Shown: positions 7,361 to 14,697 of the stretch, piece after piece | How the letters are laid out: each line of letters opens with the position of its first letter | Position numbering within the stretch: position 1 is the stretch's first letter | DNA from: an uncultured Fretibacterium sp. | GTDB lineage: Bacteria; Synergistota; Synergistia; Synergistales; Aminobacteriaceae | Length of the DNA stretch: 14,697 bases | Direction of reading: 5' to 3' | Assembly (NCBI GenBank): GCA_937899395.1 | Contig: CALBPU010000065.1 | Location: 1-14,697 of the forward strand | Translations under genes and position numbers: made by a program | Notes under the pieces: generated by a model | The model's database searches: none | What the model was told of the DNA's origin: nothing | Seen by the model: only the letters and a program-made list of their open reading frames with translations

Positions 7361-10300
7361 ATGAAAAAGATTTTATTCGCACTGGCTTTTATGCTGGCAT
7401 TAAGTTTTTCGGCATGTGCTTACGGAGAAGCAACTGTTACTGTAAGCACGGTTGAAAGTTTTGATATTAAACCAGGTGAAGTAAAAGAGAGCGGAGATGT
7501 AACAGAAATCATAAATTACATCGTAACTCCTATTAGCTTTACGTCGGTTAAGAATGCTCTTGAATTTGCAAGTACCCCTAACAATTATGTGTCGGGAAAA
7601 TTCGGAACAAATCATATGGTGGAAGATGAAAGCATTTATCAGGATATTACAATTACGCTTTCCAATCCTGAACTCGGAGGAGAAATTTCACTCAGCAATT
7701 ACAGCCTTAAATCAATCGTAATTAACGGCGGAGGCAATACTATAACAACGAGTTATGACAGAGAATTTAAGTTGGATAATTCCGGAATTGCTTTCACATT
7801 AAATTCATTAACGATTAACGGCAACAGTTCAAACGCAGGTATTCAAATTGACAGTATCGCTTCAGCGACTTTCAATAATGTTACGTTCCGAAACATAAAA
7901 TCTTCAGCAAATATAAACGGCGGTGCTGTAACAATATCAGGAGGAAATAATATAGTTTTCAGTAAATGCCGATTTACGACAAACCAAGCTGATTATGGCG
8001 GAGCTGTTTATCTCGCAGGAGGTACGGGAATTAATTTTGACAGTTGCTCATTTTCAGGCAACACTTCAACTTCTGGCGGCGGTGCTGTTTACATTGCAGG
8101 CGGCTCAAACGTAACTTTCACAGGCTCTAACACTTTCTCAGGCAATACTGCTGGAACTAACGGCGGTGCTGTTGGTGTTTCATCATCATCTACAAACCCT
8201 ACATTCAGCGGTGTTACCTTTGAAAACAATAACAAAGCTTCAAGAGGCGGTGCTGTTTATGTTTTAGGCGGTGCAACTTTCAGCGAAGGAATTTCATTTA
8301 ATTCAAGCAGTGCTGATCAGGGAGGAGCTTTATATATTGCAAGCGGTACTGTTACATTAAGCAGCGATGTTTCATTTTCAAGTAATAAGGCTAATGATGG
8401 CGGAATAATTTATGTAAACGGTGGAAATTTACGTCTTTATTCCAACATTGAAGGCGATAAATCGACAGCAAACGCTGAAAACGGAGGAGCAATTTACGTA
8501 GCAGGAGGAACTGCTAACATTTACGGCTCAATAAACGGTAACGTTGCTTCAAATGCCGGTGGAGCTGTTTATATCGCAGGAGGAACAGTCAATATTACAA
8601 CTTCAACAGATATTAGCGGCAACACTGCTGTATATGGCGGAGCAATTTATATCACAGGCGCAAGCTCTCGTTTTGTTGTCAATGCTAAAGATGCTGTTAC
8701 ATTCAGTTCAAATTCAGCTTCATCGGCAGGCGGTGCAATATATATTGATTCGAGTGCTTCAAGATCTGCGTTGTCATTCACTAATGAAGTTATTTTCTCT
8801 GAAAACTATGTTACGAACGGTAACGGCGGTGCATTATGGTTAGGTTCATGCTCTCAGCTTCCTCAAGGGACTTTGACGTTTGACAGCAACCAAGCTCAAC
8901 GAACTGATTCAACCGATGATACACTTGGTAACGGCGGTGCGATTTACATCGGCGATTCAACTTCATCAACAGCAACTATTGACAGCTCGTATGATTACAC
9001 ATTCACGGGAAATACGGCTTATGTTTATGGCGGAGCATTTTATACTCTTTCATCAGACGTTATTTTTGACGGTATCACAATGACTGACAAGAACACAGCA
9101 AATGTCGGAGGAGGTTTTGCAAGTTCAGGTTCAGGAAGATTCACGATAAGGAACGGCTCTGTAATCAGCAATCAGACAGCCCAGCACGGAGGAGCTATTT
9201 ATGCTATAGGCTCATTGACTTTGAATAATGTAACCTTCAGCGGAAATGTTGCTACAGTTGAGGGAGGAGCAGTTTACGGCAACGGAGAAATTACTGTTGA
9301 AAGTGCGGACTTCTCCGATAACGAAAGTCTGGGAACAGAAAACAATAATGGCGGAGGAGCTATTTATGCAAGCGGTACTCTGAGATTAATCAACTCAATT
9401 TTCTCAGGCAACGTTTCAAATCAGGACGGAGGAGCAGTTTACGGCAATAATAACGATGTAACCGTTACGAACTCATATTTTGATTCCAACTCAACCACTA
9501 AAGGCAACGGCGGCGGTGTAATGCTCACGAATGCTTCAACTTTAATCGTAACTCAATCGACATTTACGAATAATAAAAGCGGATATGACGGCGGAGCTTT
9601 CTATGCTCAAGGTGAGACATTAGAGATTGAAGGGTGTTATTTCGAGGAAAACCAAGCAGCCCAGCACGGAGGAGCGGTATATTTTGACCAAAGTTCAGGC
9701 TCACCTTCAAATTCTCATTTCAGCATAATCACTTCTATGTTGAGGTATAACAGTGCAGCAGGTGAATCAGGCGGCGGACTTCATATTGCAACAAACACCG
9801 CTTCAATAAAACGCTGTACGTTTGACAATAACGTTGTTTCAGGCACAGGGTATGGCGGAGGAGTTTATCTTGATACAACTGTTGTAGGAGAATCGGCTTC
9901 TAACGTTATAGAGAACTGCACCTTCACTAACAACTCGATAGCTAACGGAAGTTCGAGTGCATCAGGAGGCGGCGGACTTGCTGTAGCTTGCGAACAAACC
10001 GCTATAACATTCTGCACCTTCACAATGAACGATTCAGCTTACAAAGGCGGCGGTGTTTACGTTAAAACAGGAAAAGTTACTTTGTCGGGAACATTAGCAG
10101 TCGGAAATAATAACAGCGGAGTTTATGATATATGGGTTGACGACTCGATTGAATCAGGCGGTTATAACCGTATCGGAGTTTATGGTCAGGGCAGCGGAGT
10201 TACGAATTTCTTATCCGTTACAAGAAACGAAACGGACGTTACAGGGTATCCGAGCAAAAACTGGAGCAAAGAAACTTTCTTCACCGATAACGAACTTGCT

Positions 10301-11761
10301 GTCAATGAGAGATCAAGCTCAGTTCCTCCTGTAGTAGGTTCAACATTAACAACTCAGGAACGCCTTTTAACGATTATGTTAAAGGAAGAAGAGACTTTAG
10401 ACGTTACTGAAAGAGCTACGAATGTTATTCCTTATTCAGCTCGAAGCAGATTTCCTAACATTGATGAAAGAGGAGTATCAAGGATTTTAACGAGCCAATC
10501 TAAACTTGATATAGGAGCAGTATTTTTTGACGGCACAAGAGATGACGGCGGCGATGATGAAAATGATTCTTATACAATTTCATACGTTCAAATGAGCGGA
10601 ATACCGAATGAGCTTAGACGTGTCGGACAATCTGCTGCTTTGATCTCGAAAGTTTATTACACGAACGGAAGAACTGTTTACGGCGGTTCAGGCAAAGGTG
10701 AAGAGCCTGTTACATGGGAAAGCGATAAACCGACTATCGTATCAGTCAATGCTGACACAGGAGTTATTACGGCGTTGAGAGTTACGACAGGTGAGGCTTA
10801 TGTAACGATAACCGTTAAAACAGTCCGAACTGATGACGGCGGAAACGCATATTCCGACAGCAAACGTGTTAAAGTTGTCGAATGGGACGAAGGAAGCATG
10901 AACGTATCGCCAAATTCAAATTCCGAAGTTTCAAGTTACATAAAAACCATGAGAAATCAATTCAGCGAATATAATATCGGCTACGGTTATAATTCATCGG
11001 CAATATCGTCCGTATCATTCCAAAGTGCTTTTGCAGATACTTGGGGCGAATCGGCAATATTATCTTCCGCTGTTGTATCAGATTCAAACACTGAAGTTTC
11101 GACATATTATGCAGCTTCAAGCGAAAATTATAAGGCTTCAAAATCTGCTGCAATGCGTGTGAATTATTCCGTTGAAAATCAAAATTCAAATTTAGTTTCG
11201 TTAGTTTTCCCGTTTGATTATTCAGGTGCAGAGCTTGAAAAATTAATCGGACATAATGCTTCGGGCGTTAAACTTGATTCAAAATTCGCTAAAGAATTGT
11301 TTAATGTTATCAGAATCGAATTTCAAGGTTCAAACGGAGCTTATGTTGTAATCGGTGAAGGCGGTAACGTTGATATTGACGAAGCAATTTCATGCGGTGC
11401 GTTAAAATTTGAATCGATTGATAACGGAAAAGGTGTCAGAATTATTCTCGGTGCAGCAATAGCTAATGCCGATTACGAAAATTCAACAGGGCTTCAAGAC
11501 TCTTCAACAAATTACAAAGGGCCTCAAATTATTTCGGGTGTCTTAGTTATTCCTGACGGTGTTGAAGATGACGCAATCTACGGGACAATGTGGGCTGCTG
11601 AGAAAACTTCGTCAAAGCAATCTTCAGGTGGAACATCACAGCAAAATAATAATTCATCATCATCTGAAGAAGGCGGCAGCAGCGGTGGAAGCTGTAACTC
11701 TTTAGGATTGGGAATTTTTGCAGGAGTTTTGATATTTGCTCTGAAACAAAAACGAAGGTAA
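7361..11761 (+). CDS. Large beta-helix adhesin-like surface protein with Pmp-type repeats and Synergist-CTERM-like tail
   Basis: An exported protein of 1466 residues. I chose ATG 7361 because it directly opens a signal peptide (MKKILFALAFMLALSFSA, likely cleavage after ACA) and follows GAGGAG at 7341-7346, although 14 nt is a long spacing. The frame is open back to ATG 7295, but those codons come from the palindromic repeat. Residues about 187-901 hold some 26 units of roughly 28 residues with GGA[VI]Y[IV] turns and F.GN or F..N steps, as in chlamydial polymorphic membrane proteins and right-handed beta-helices. About 1070-1175 resembles a bacterial Ig-like (BIG_2) domain, with TWESDKPTIVSVNADTGVIT. 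About 1180-1415 is an unrecognised beta-rich region. A Ser/Asn/Gly-rich linker leads to GGSCNSLGLG (Cys1445), a hydrophobic helix and KQKRR. No autotransporter barrel is seen. A role in adhesion or surface display is inferred from architecture. Confidence 0.85.
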   Translation: MKKILFALAFMLALSFSACAYGEATVTVSTVESFDIKPGEVKESGDVTEIINYIVTPISFTSVKNALEFASTPNNYVSGKFGTNHMVEDESIYQDITITLSNPELGGEISLSNYSLKSIVINGGGNTITTSYDREFKLDNSGIAFTLNSLTINGNSSNAGIQIDSIASATFNNVTFRNIKSSANINGGAVTISGGNNIVFSKCRFTTNQADYGGAVYLAGGTGINFDSCSFSGNTSTSGGGAVYIAGGSNVTFTGSNTFSGNTAGTNGGAVGVSSSSTNPTFSGVTFENNNKASRGGAVYVLGGATFSEGISFNSSSADQGGALYIASGTVTLSSDVSFSSNKANDGGIIYVNGGNLRLYSNIEGDKSTANAENGGAIYVAGGTANIYGSINGNVASNAGGAVYIAGGTVNITTSTDISGNTAVYGGAIYITGASSRFVVNAKDAVTFSSNSASSAGGAIYIDSSASRSALSFTNEVIFSENYVTNGNGGALWLGSCSQLPQGTLTFDSNQAQRTDSTDDTLGNGGAIYIGDSTSSTATIDSSYDYTFTGNTAYVYGGAFYTLSSDVIFDGITMTDKNTANVGGGFASSGSGRFTIRNGSVISNQTAQHGGAIYAIGSLTLNNVTFSGNVATVEGGAVYGNGEITVESADFSDNESLGTENNNGGGAIYASGTLRLINSIFSGNVSNQDGGAVYGNNNDVTVTNSYFDSNSTTKGNGGGVMLTNASTLIVTQSTFTNNKSGYDGGAFYAQGETLEIEGCYFEENQAAQHGGAVYFDQSSGSPSNSHFSIITSMLRYNSAAGESGGGLHIATNTASIKRCTFDNNVVSGTGYGGGVYLDTTVVGESASNVIENCTFTNNSIANGSSSASGGGGLAVACEQTAITFCTFTMNDSAYKGGGVYVKTGKVTLSGTLAVGNNNSGVYDIWVDDSIESGGYNRIGVYGQGSGVTNFLSVTRNETDVTGYPSKNWSKETFFTDNELAVNERSSSVPPVVGSTLTTQERLLTIMLKEEETLDVTERATNVIPYSARSRFPNIDERGVSRILTSQSKLDIGAVFFDGTRDDGGDDENDSYTISYVQMSGIPNELRRVGQSAALISKVYYTNGRTVYGGSGKGEEPVTWESDKPTIVSVNADTGVITALRVTTGEAYVTITVKTVRTDDGGNAYSDSKRVKVVEWDEGSMNVSPNSNSEVSSYIKTMRNQFSEYNIGYGYNSSAISSVSFQSAFADTWGESAILSSAVVSDSNTEVSTYYAASSENYKASKSAAMRVNYSVENQNSNLVSLVFPFDYSGAELEKLIGHNASGVKLDSKFAKELFNVIRIEFQGSNGAYVVIGEGGNVDIDEAISCGALKFESIDNGKGVRIILGAAIANADYENSTGLQDSSTNYKGPQIISGVLVIPDGVEDDAIYGTMWAAEKTSSKQSSGGTSQQNNNSSSSEEGGSSGGSCNSLGLGIFAGVLIFALKQKRR
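7919..10065 (+). repeat. Array of about 26 degenerate GGA[VI]Y coding repeats
   Basis: Within the adhesin-like gene, units averaging about 85 bp each encode a glycine-rich turn such as DYGGAVYL, SRGGAVYV, QHGGAIYA or YKGGGVYV. I counted 26. Most have diverged at the DNA level, but short runs are still identical: the 19-mer CAGCCCAGCACGGAGGAGC occurs at 9177-9195 and again at 9657-9675, exactly 480 bp (160 codons) apart and in the same frame. Recombination between such runs would delete or duplicate whole coils of the helix without shifting the frame. Confidence 0.75.
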
Positions 11762-11770
11762 AAATTTTGA

Positions 11771-11820
11771 ACAGGCTTCTCGAAATTTTGTTTTGTCGGG
11801 GAGCCTGTTTTTTTGTTTTT
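11771..11820 (+). terminator. Rho-independent terminator after the adhesin-like gene
   Basis: The arms at 11771-11782 and 11797-11808 form a 12-bp stem (ACAGGCTTCTCG with CGGGGAGCCTGT, two G-T pairs) around a 14-nt loop. A run of seven T follows, then G and five more T. It lies 9 bp past the stop codon, in the 61-bp gap between convergent genes. On the minus strand the downstream sequence is only partly T-rich (TCAAAATTT), so it may act weakly for mraY as well. Confidence 0.85.
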
Positions 11821-11822
11821 TG

Positions 11823-12749
11823 CTACAAAAGAATTAACGCAAGCATTAAACCGAATACAGCATGAGCAATATAAAATCTAATCGTAACTGCTGTCTCGTC
11901 CATTCCTTTTTTCTGGAAGTGATGATGTAACGGTGCCATGAGAAAAATTTTTTTGTTGAATTTCCGAATCGTAAAAATCTGAACAGCCGAGCTTAACATC
12001 TCAACTATAAATATAAATCCTGAAGGAATTATTGCAAGTGTTCGGGAATTAATTACACATAGAGCAGCTAATGCCCCTCCGAGAAAATGCGAGCCTGTAT
12101 CACCCATAAAAGTTTTTGCCGGTCTTACGTTGAAAAATAAAAATCCCGATACCATGAAAAATAATTCGGTTAAAATTTCGGAGTTCATTTCATTTAGCGG
12201 AATTAATAACAAAAGTATTGCCAACGAAATCAAAAAATTTCCCGCAGCTAATCCGTCAAGACCGTCTGTAATATTCACGGCATTAATCGTTCCGGCAGTT
12301 ATTAAAAATGTCAAAGGTATCGAGATTATCCACCAGCCTTCAAAAATTCCCGGCCATATTCCTAATTGCCCTGTGAAGAAAATTGTTAATACCCATATTC
12401 CGCAAATTATTAATTGCATTTTCAATTTCGAGAGGCTCTTAAAACCCTCGCTTGAATGTGAAGTAAATTTTAACCAATCGTCAATAAATCCTACAAGGCC
12501 GCTTAAAATAGGCAGGCTCCAGAATATTAAAGTTTCCTTTGAAAAATTTATAATGATGGCGAAAATTCCAAGTACTATAAAAATTACGCCTCCCATTGAA
12601 GGAGTTTTGGATTTTATTTCGACCTCAATATTAACTCCGTAAGATTTTTGCTGCTGGGTTAAATGAATTTTCCGCTGAATTTTAATCCATATATACTGCA
12701 AAATTAATGACAGCGAAAAAAATAAAACTCCCGTTAAAAATTTCGTCAT
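11823..12749 (-). CDS. mraY: Phospho-N-acetylmuramoyl-pentapeptide-transferase
   Basis: An integral membrane enzyme that transfers phospho-MurNAc-pentapeptide from UDP to undecaprenyl phosphate, making lipid I for peptidoglycan. At 308 residues it is a little short for the family (often 320-360), but all core motifs are present: TPSMGGVIF (49-57), FIDDWLKF (88-95, with the Asp pair), NITDGLDGLAAG (159-170), FMGDTGSHFLGG (214-225) and the His-rich APLHHHFQKKG (272-282). About ten hydrophobic segments fit the known topology. Its ATG overlaps the murF stop as TAATG, so the two are translationally coupled. Unusually, the gene after mraY is not murD or ftsW: the cluster ends here against a convergent surface-protein gene. 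Confidence 0.95.
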   Translation of the reverse strand: MTKFLTGVLFFSLSLILQYIWIKIQRKIHLTQQQKSYGVNIEVEIKSKTPSMGGVIFIVLGIFAIIINFSKETLIFWSLPILSGLVGFIDDWLKFTSHSSEGFKSLSKLKMQLIICGIWVLTIFFTGQLGIWPGIFEGWWIISIPLTFLITAGTINAVNITDGLDGLAAGNFLISLAILLLLIPLNEMNSEILTELFFMVSGFLFFNVRPAKTFMGDTGSHFLGGALAALCVINSRTLAIIPSGFIFIVEMLSSAVQIFTIRKFNKKIFLMAPLHHHFQKKGMDETAVTIRFYIAHAVFGLMLALILL

Positions 12750-14095
12750 TATTCCGTTAAATCCTTCACAATATTTTCAAGTCCGATACTATGTGAGCCT
12801 TTAATCAAAATGCCCTGCCAATTATTTTCATTCATAATTTTTTTCAGAGCCTCAAGAGCTTCTTGCCATGTTTTAACGAAAATGTATTTTTTCTCAACTG
12901 CTTTAGCCCAAATATCTCCCGTTAAAATTACATGGTCAATTCCTTCAAAGAGCTGTTCAAGATTTTTGTGATATTCTACGGCATTTTCGCCTAATTCACG
13001 CATTTCACCGAGAACGGCTATTTTTTCACCTGAAATTTTAACTTCCGCAAAAGTTTCCAATGATGCTTTCATTGAGGCAGGATTAGCGTTATATGAATCA
13101 TCTACGACAAATTTTTCGTCATCAAGCATTATGATTTTCCCGCGTCCCGGCATTGCTTCAAAATCTTTAATTGCCTCTGAACATTTCTGTAAAGTTAAAC
13201 CGAGTTCATGGCCGACTGCTGCTGCGAGTGCTAAAGGAAGGGCGTTATGTTTTCCCCATATATTTGCGGTGAAGCGTGCGATTTCCTGAGTAGGTCTGTG
13301 AGCAATTACGAATGATAATGACGGAATTTTATATTCTGAAGTGTCATGACTTATCACGAAATCGGAGTCTTTATGCTCGCCGACTCCCATAGATTTCACG
13401 ACATACTTGAAAGCCTCATTCAAATATTCGTTGTCATTGTTGAAGATAATCTTGCGTATGCTGGCTGAATGTGTGATTTCTATTTTCTCGCGCAAAACTC
13501 CTTCAACACTCCCGAATCCCTCAAGATGTACAGGAGCTACAGCCGTCAAGATTGCGATTGATGGCGGGAAATACTCTGTAAGCTCGCGGATTTCGCCGGG
13601 CTTGTTCGCGCCAAATTCGAGGATGAGTATTTGAGATTCTTTTGGCATGGCCATAATTGTGGCTGTGCAACCTATGAGGGTATTGAAGCTGCGTTCTGGG
13701 GCATGAAGGTTGAATTTTGGCGATAATACTTTTTGGAGGGCGGCGCGTGTTGTGGTTTTGCCTACGCTGCCTGTGATGGCGATTATGTCGGTGAGGTTAT
13801 GAGCTTTGAGCTTGCGCGAGGCTGTAGAGGCTAAATCGCGTTCAGGGTTCTCAAGCTCGATTACGGGTATTGAGAGGTTGCCAGGATTTTTGCCTTTGCG
13901 GACGATTACGAGTCCTGCTCCATTATTCACAGCTTGCGGGATATATTTATGTCCGTCAGTCTTTTCACCTTCAAGCGCGACAAACGCCCCGCCGGGTATA
14001 ACGTCTCTGCTGTCGGTTGCGAGGTGATTCGGAAATTCCATGCCCGCAAAATTTTCGGGGACATCGTCAAACAGCTCTTGCAGTGTCATATTCAT
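12749..14095 (-). CDS. murF: UDP-N-acetylmuramoyl-tripeptide--D-alanyl-D-alanine ligase
   Basis: A 448-residue cytoplasmic Mur ligase that adds D-Ala-D-Ala to the UDP-MurNAc-tripeptide using ATP. The N-terminal substrate domain has ATDSRDVIPGGAFVAL (26-41). The central ATPase domain has the P-loop ITGSVGKTTT (107-116), LEFGANKPGEI and PVHLEGFGSVEGVLREK. The C-terminal domain has VVDDSYNANPASMKA, VLGEMRELGENA and ILIKGSHSIGLENIV. I chose the ATG at 14095, which overlaps the previous TGA as ATGA and has GGAGGG well spaced ahead. The frame is open six codons further, but that start would sit on the Shine-Dalgarno. Base use changes within the gene: the N-terminal half is GC-richer with C-ending codons, while the C-terminal half is AT-rich like mraY. 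The MurF product feeds MraY directly. Confidence 0.95.
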   Translation of the reverse strand: MNMTLQELFDDVPENFAGMEFPNHLATDSRDVIPGGAFVALEGEKTDGHKYIPQAVNNGAGLVIVRKGKNPGNLSIPVIELENPERDLASTASRKLKAHNLTDIIAITGSVGKTTTRAALQKVLSPKFNLHAPERSFNTLIGCTATIMAMPKESQILILEFGANKPGEIRELTEYFPPSIAILTAVAPVHLEGFGSVEGVLREKIEITHSASIRKIIFNNDNEYLNEAFKYVVKSMGVGEHKDSDFVISHDTSEYKIPSLSFVIAHRPTQEIARFTANIWGKHNALPLALAAAVGHELGLTLQKCSEAIKDFEAMPGRGKIIMLDDEKFVVDDSYNANPASMKASLETFAEVKISGEKIAVLGEMRELGENAVEYHKNLEQLFEGIDHVILTGDIWAKAVEKKYIFVKTWQEALEALKKIMNENNWQGILIKGSHSIGLENIVKDLTE

Positions 14096-14586
14096 TCGTG
14101 GGAGTCCCTCCATGCTTTGACGGCTTCGGCATCGTTGAACGGTATTTTTTTGTCCTTAATGGTGATGAATTTCTCCGGGCCTTTACCCGTAATGACGAGA
14201 ATATCGCCGGGCTTGAGGTTGTCCAGTGCAAATTTCACGGCTTCAGGTCTATCAGTGATTGTTTTGTGGGGGATGGTTGCTCCGTTTGCGATTGCCTTTG
14301 CGATGTCGGCGGGGTCTTCATCTCTTGCATTGTCGGAGGTGATTATTATCTCGTTGGCAAATTCTGAAGCTGCCTTGCCTAATTCCGGGCGGTTCTGCTG
14401 ATAGCGTCCCCCACCATGACCGAACATTGACACGATTCTACGTTTATTGCCTGAGAGCTTGCGAATGACTCCCAAAACGCTCCGTAAAGCTGAGGGAGTA
14501 TGAGCGAAATCCACAAATACCCTTGCTCCGTAAACCGATTGGAAACCATCCCTAAAGGATGTATCCATGACTTTAATTTGTTTCAT
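14092..14586 (-). CDS. murE: Chimeric ORF: start of a carboxylase subunit joined to the C-terminal domain of MurE
   Basis: A 164-codon ORF with two unrelated parts. Residues 1-17 to 22 (MKQIKVMDTSFRDGFQS, then VYGAR) match the beginning of carboxyltransferase subunits of the pyruvate carboxylase/oxaloacetate decarboxylase alpha family, whose consensus starts with a DT.[LF]RD..QS active-site motif. From about residue 23 it is the C-terminal domain of MurE: VFVDFAHTPSALRSVL, FGHGGGRYQQNRPELG, ITSDNARDEDP (where DNPR is usual in meso-diaminopimelate enzymes) and ITGKGPEKF. MurE is normally about 480-500 residues; the substrate and ATPase domains, including the P-loop, are absent, so this product cannot ligate. 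The ATG has AGAGG ahead of it, which belongs with the carboxylase part. The downstream ATGA overlap with murF is the normal murE-murF arrangement. It is either a true fusion or deletion, or an assembly misjoin near 14512-14535. Confidence 0.8.
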   Translation of the reverse strand: MKQIKVMDTSFRDGFQSVYGARVFVDFAHTPSALRSVLGVIRKLSGNKRRIVSMFGHGGGRYQQNRPELGKAASEFANEIIITSDNARDEDPADIAKAIANGATIPHKTITDRPEAVKFALDNLKPGDILVITGKGPEKFITIKDKKIPFNDAEAVKAWRDSHE

Positions 14587-14610
14587 TTTATTTTCCTCTT
14601 ATAAATTGTA

Positions 14611-14697
14611 TTACTTTTGAGAAACTGCAACAGCAACAGCCAGTGCAATTTCAGTATCATTTGTTCCCGTTTTCTTCACTGCTTTAGGCGCTTCAAC
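14611..14697 (-). CDS. C-terminal end of a possible decarboxylase gamma/delta-type subunit (partial)
   Basis: An open minus-strand frame entering from the right edge encodes 28 residues ending NDTEIALAVAVAVSQK and a TAA at 14613-14611. The short acidic stretch followed by an Ile/Ala/Val-rich helix resembles the C-terminus of small sodium-pump decarboxylase subunits (OadG/MmdD type), which are often encoded next to the carboxyltransferase subunit. That fits the carboxylase-like start of the next ORF 24 bp downstream and does not fit a murE neighbourhood. With only 28 residues visible, the family call is tentative. Confidence 0.4.
   Translation of the reverse strand, partial: VEAPKAVKKTGTNDTEIALAVAVAVSQK

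Noticed and set aside
7398..7420. Lipobox-like FSAC in the adhesin signal peptide
   Set aside because: The -3 position is Phe rather than Leu and an ordinary A-C-A cleavage site overlaps it, so a lipoprotein is less likely than signal peptidase I processing.
7919..10065. Could the regular repeats be a CRISPR or tandem DNA repeat array
   Set aside because: The periodicity is in coding sequence, units differ at most synonymous sites, and the conserved unit is the protein motif GGA[VI]Y, so it is a protein repeat.
12130..12642. 170-codon open frame on the plus strand opposite mraY
   Set aside because: It is fully antisense to a gene with all MraY motifs, has no family signature and has no promoter or Shine-Dalgarno of its own. 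The AT-rich reverse frame simply lacks stops.
13934..14401. 155-codon open frame on the plus strand across the murE-murF joint
   Set aside because: It is antisense to two clear Mur ligase segments and has no recognisable domain. The GC-richer codon use there leaves long open reverse frames.

Overview
The window is a low-GC bacterial segment that most likely comes from a member of the Synergistota. The main clue is a pair of adjacent exported proteins (5242-7233 and 7361-11761). Both end in a short Ser/Gly-rich stretch with one Cys, a hydrophobic helix and a few basic residues, the layout I know as the Synergist-CTERM sorting signal. The taxonomic call is an inference from that signal and from general gene style; no rRNA or other marker is present.

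Layout. (1) 1-1862, minus strand: a tightly overlapping set reading cbiL (cobalamin precursor C20-methylation), a membrane protein of the nucleoside-recognition/Gate type, then an unrecognised gene that runs off the left edge. (2) 1910-5183, plus strand, starting back to back with cbiL: a small two-helix membrane protein, a HAD phosphatase and a YyaL/DUF255-type thioredoxin-domain protein. The last lacks the first Cys of its expected CxxC motif and carries an Arg/Ser-rich tail. (3) 5242-11761, plus strand: two large surface proteins, one of unknown fold and one a beta-helix adhesin-like protein with about 26 GGA[VI]Y-type repeats, an Ig-like segment and the sorting tail. A palindrome-rich repeat of about 105 bp lies between them and reaches into the first gene's 3' end. 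A strong terminator closes this block. (4) 11823-14697, minus strand: the peptidoglycan precursor genes mraY and murF, then an odd ORF whose first ~17-22 residues look like the start of a biotin-dependent carboxylase (carboxyltransferase) subunit and whose remainder is only the C-terminal domain of MurE. The gene fragment upstream of it looks like the end of a decarboxylase gamma/delta-type subunit, which fits the carboxylase half and not the murE half.

The strongest anomaly is this carboxylase-murE joint near 14512-14535: either a real rearrangement or an assembly misjoin. A stretch of higher GC and C-ending codons covers murE and the N-terminal half of murF and stops inside murF. Other points worth attention are the altered active site and SR-like tail of the YyaL-type protein, the tandem CTERM surface proteins, and the repeat that has been absorbed into coding sequence.
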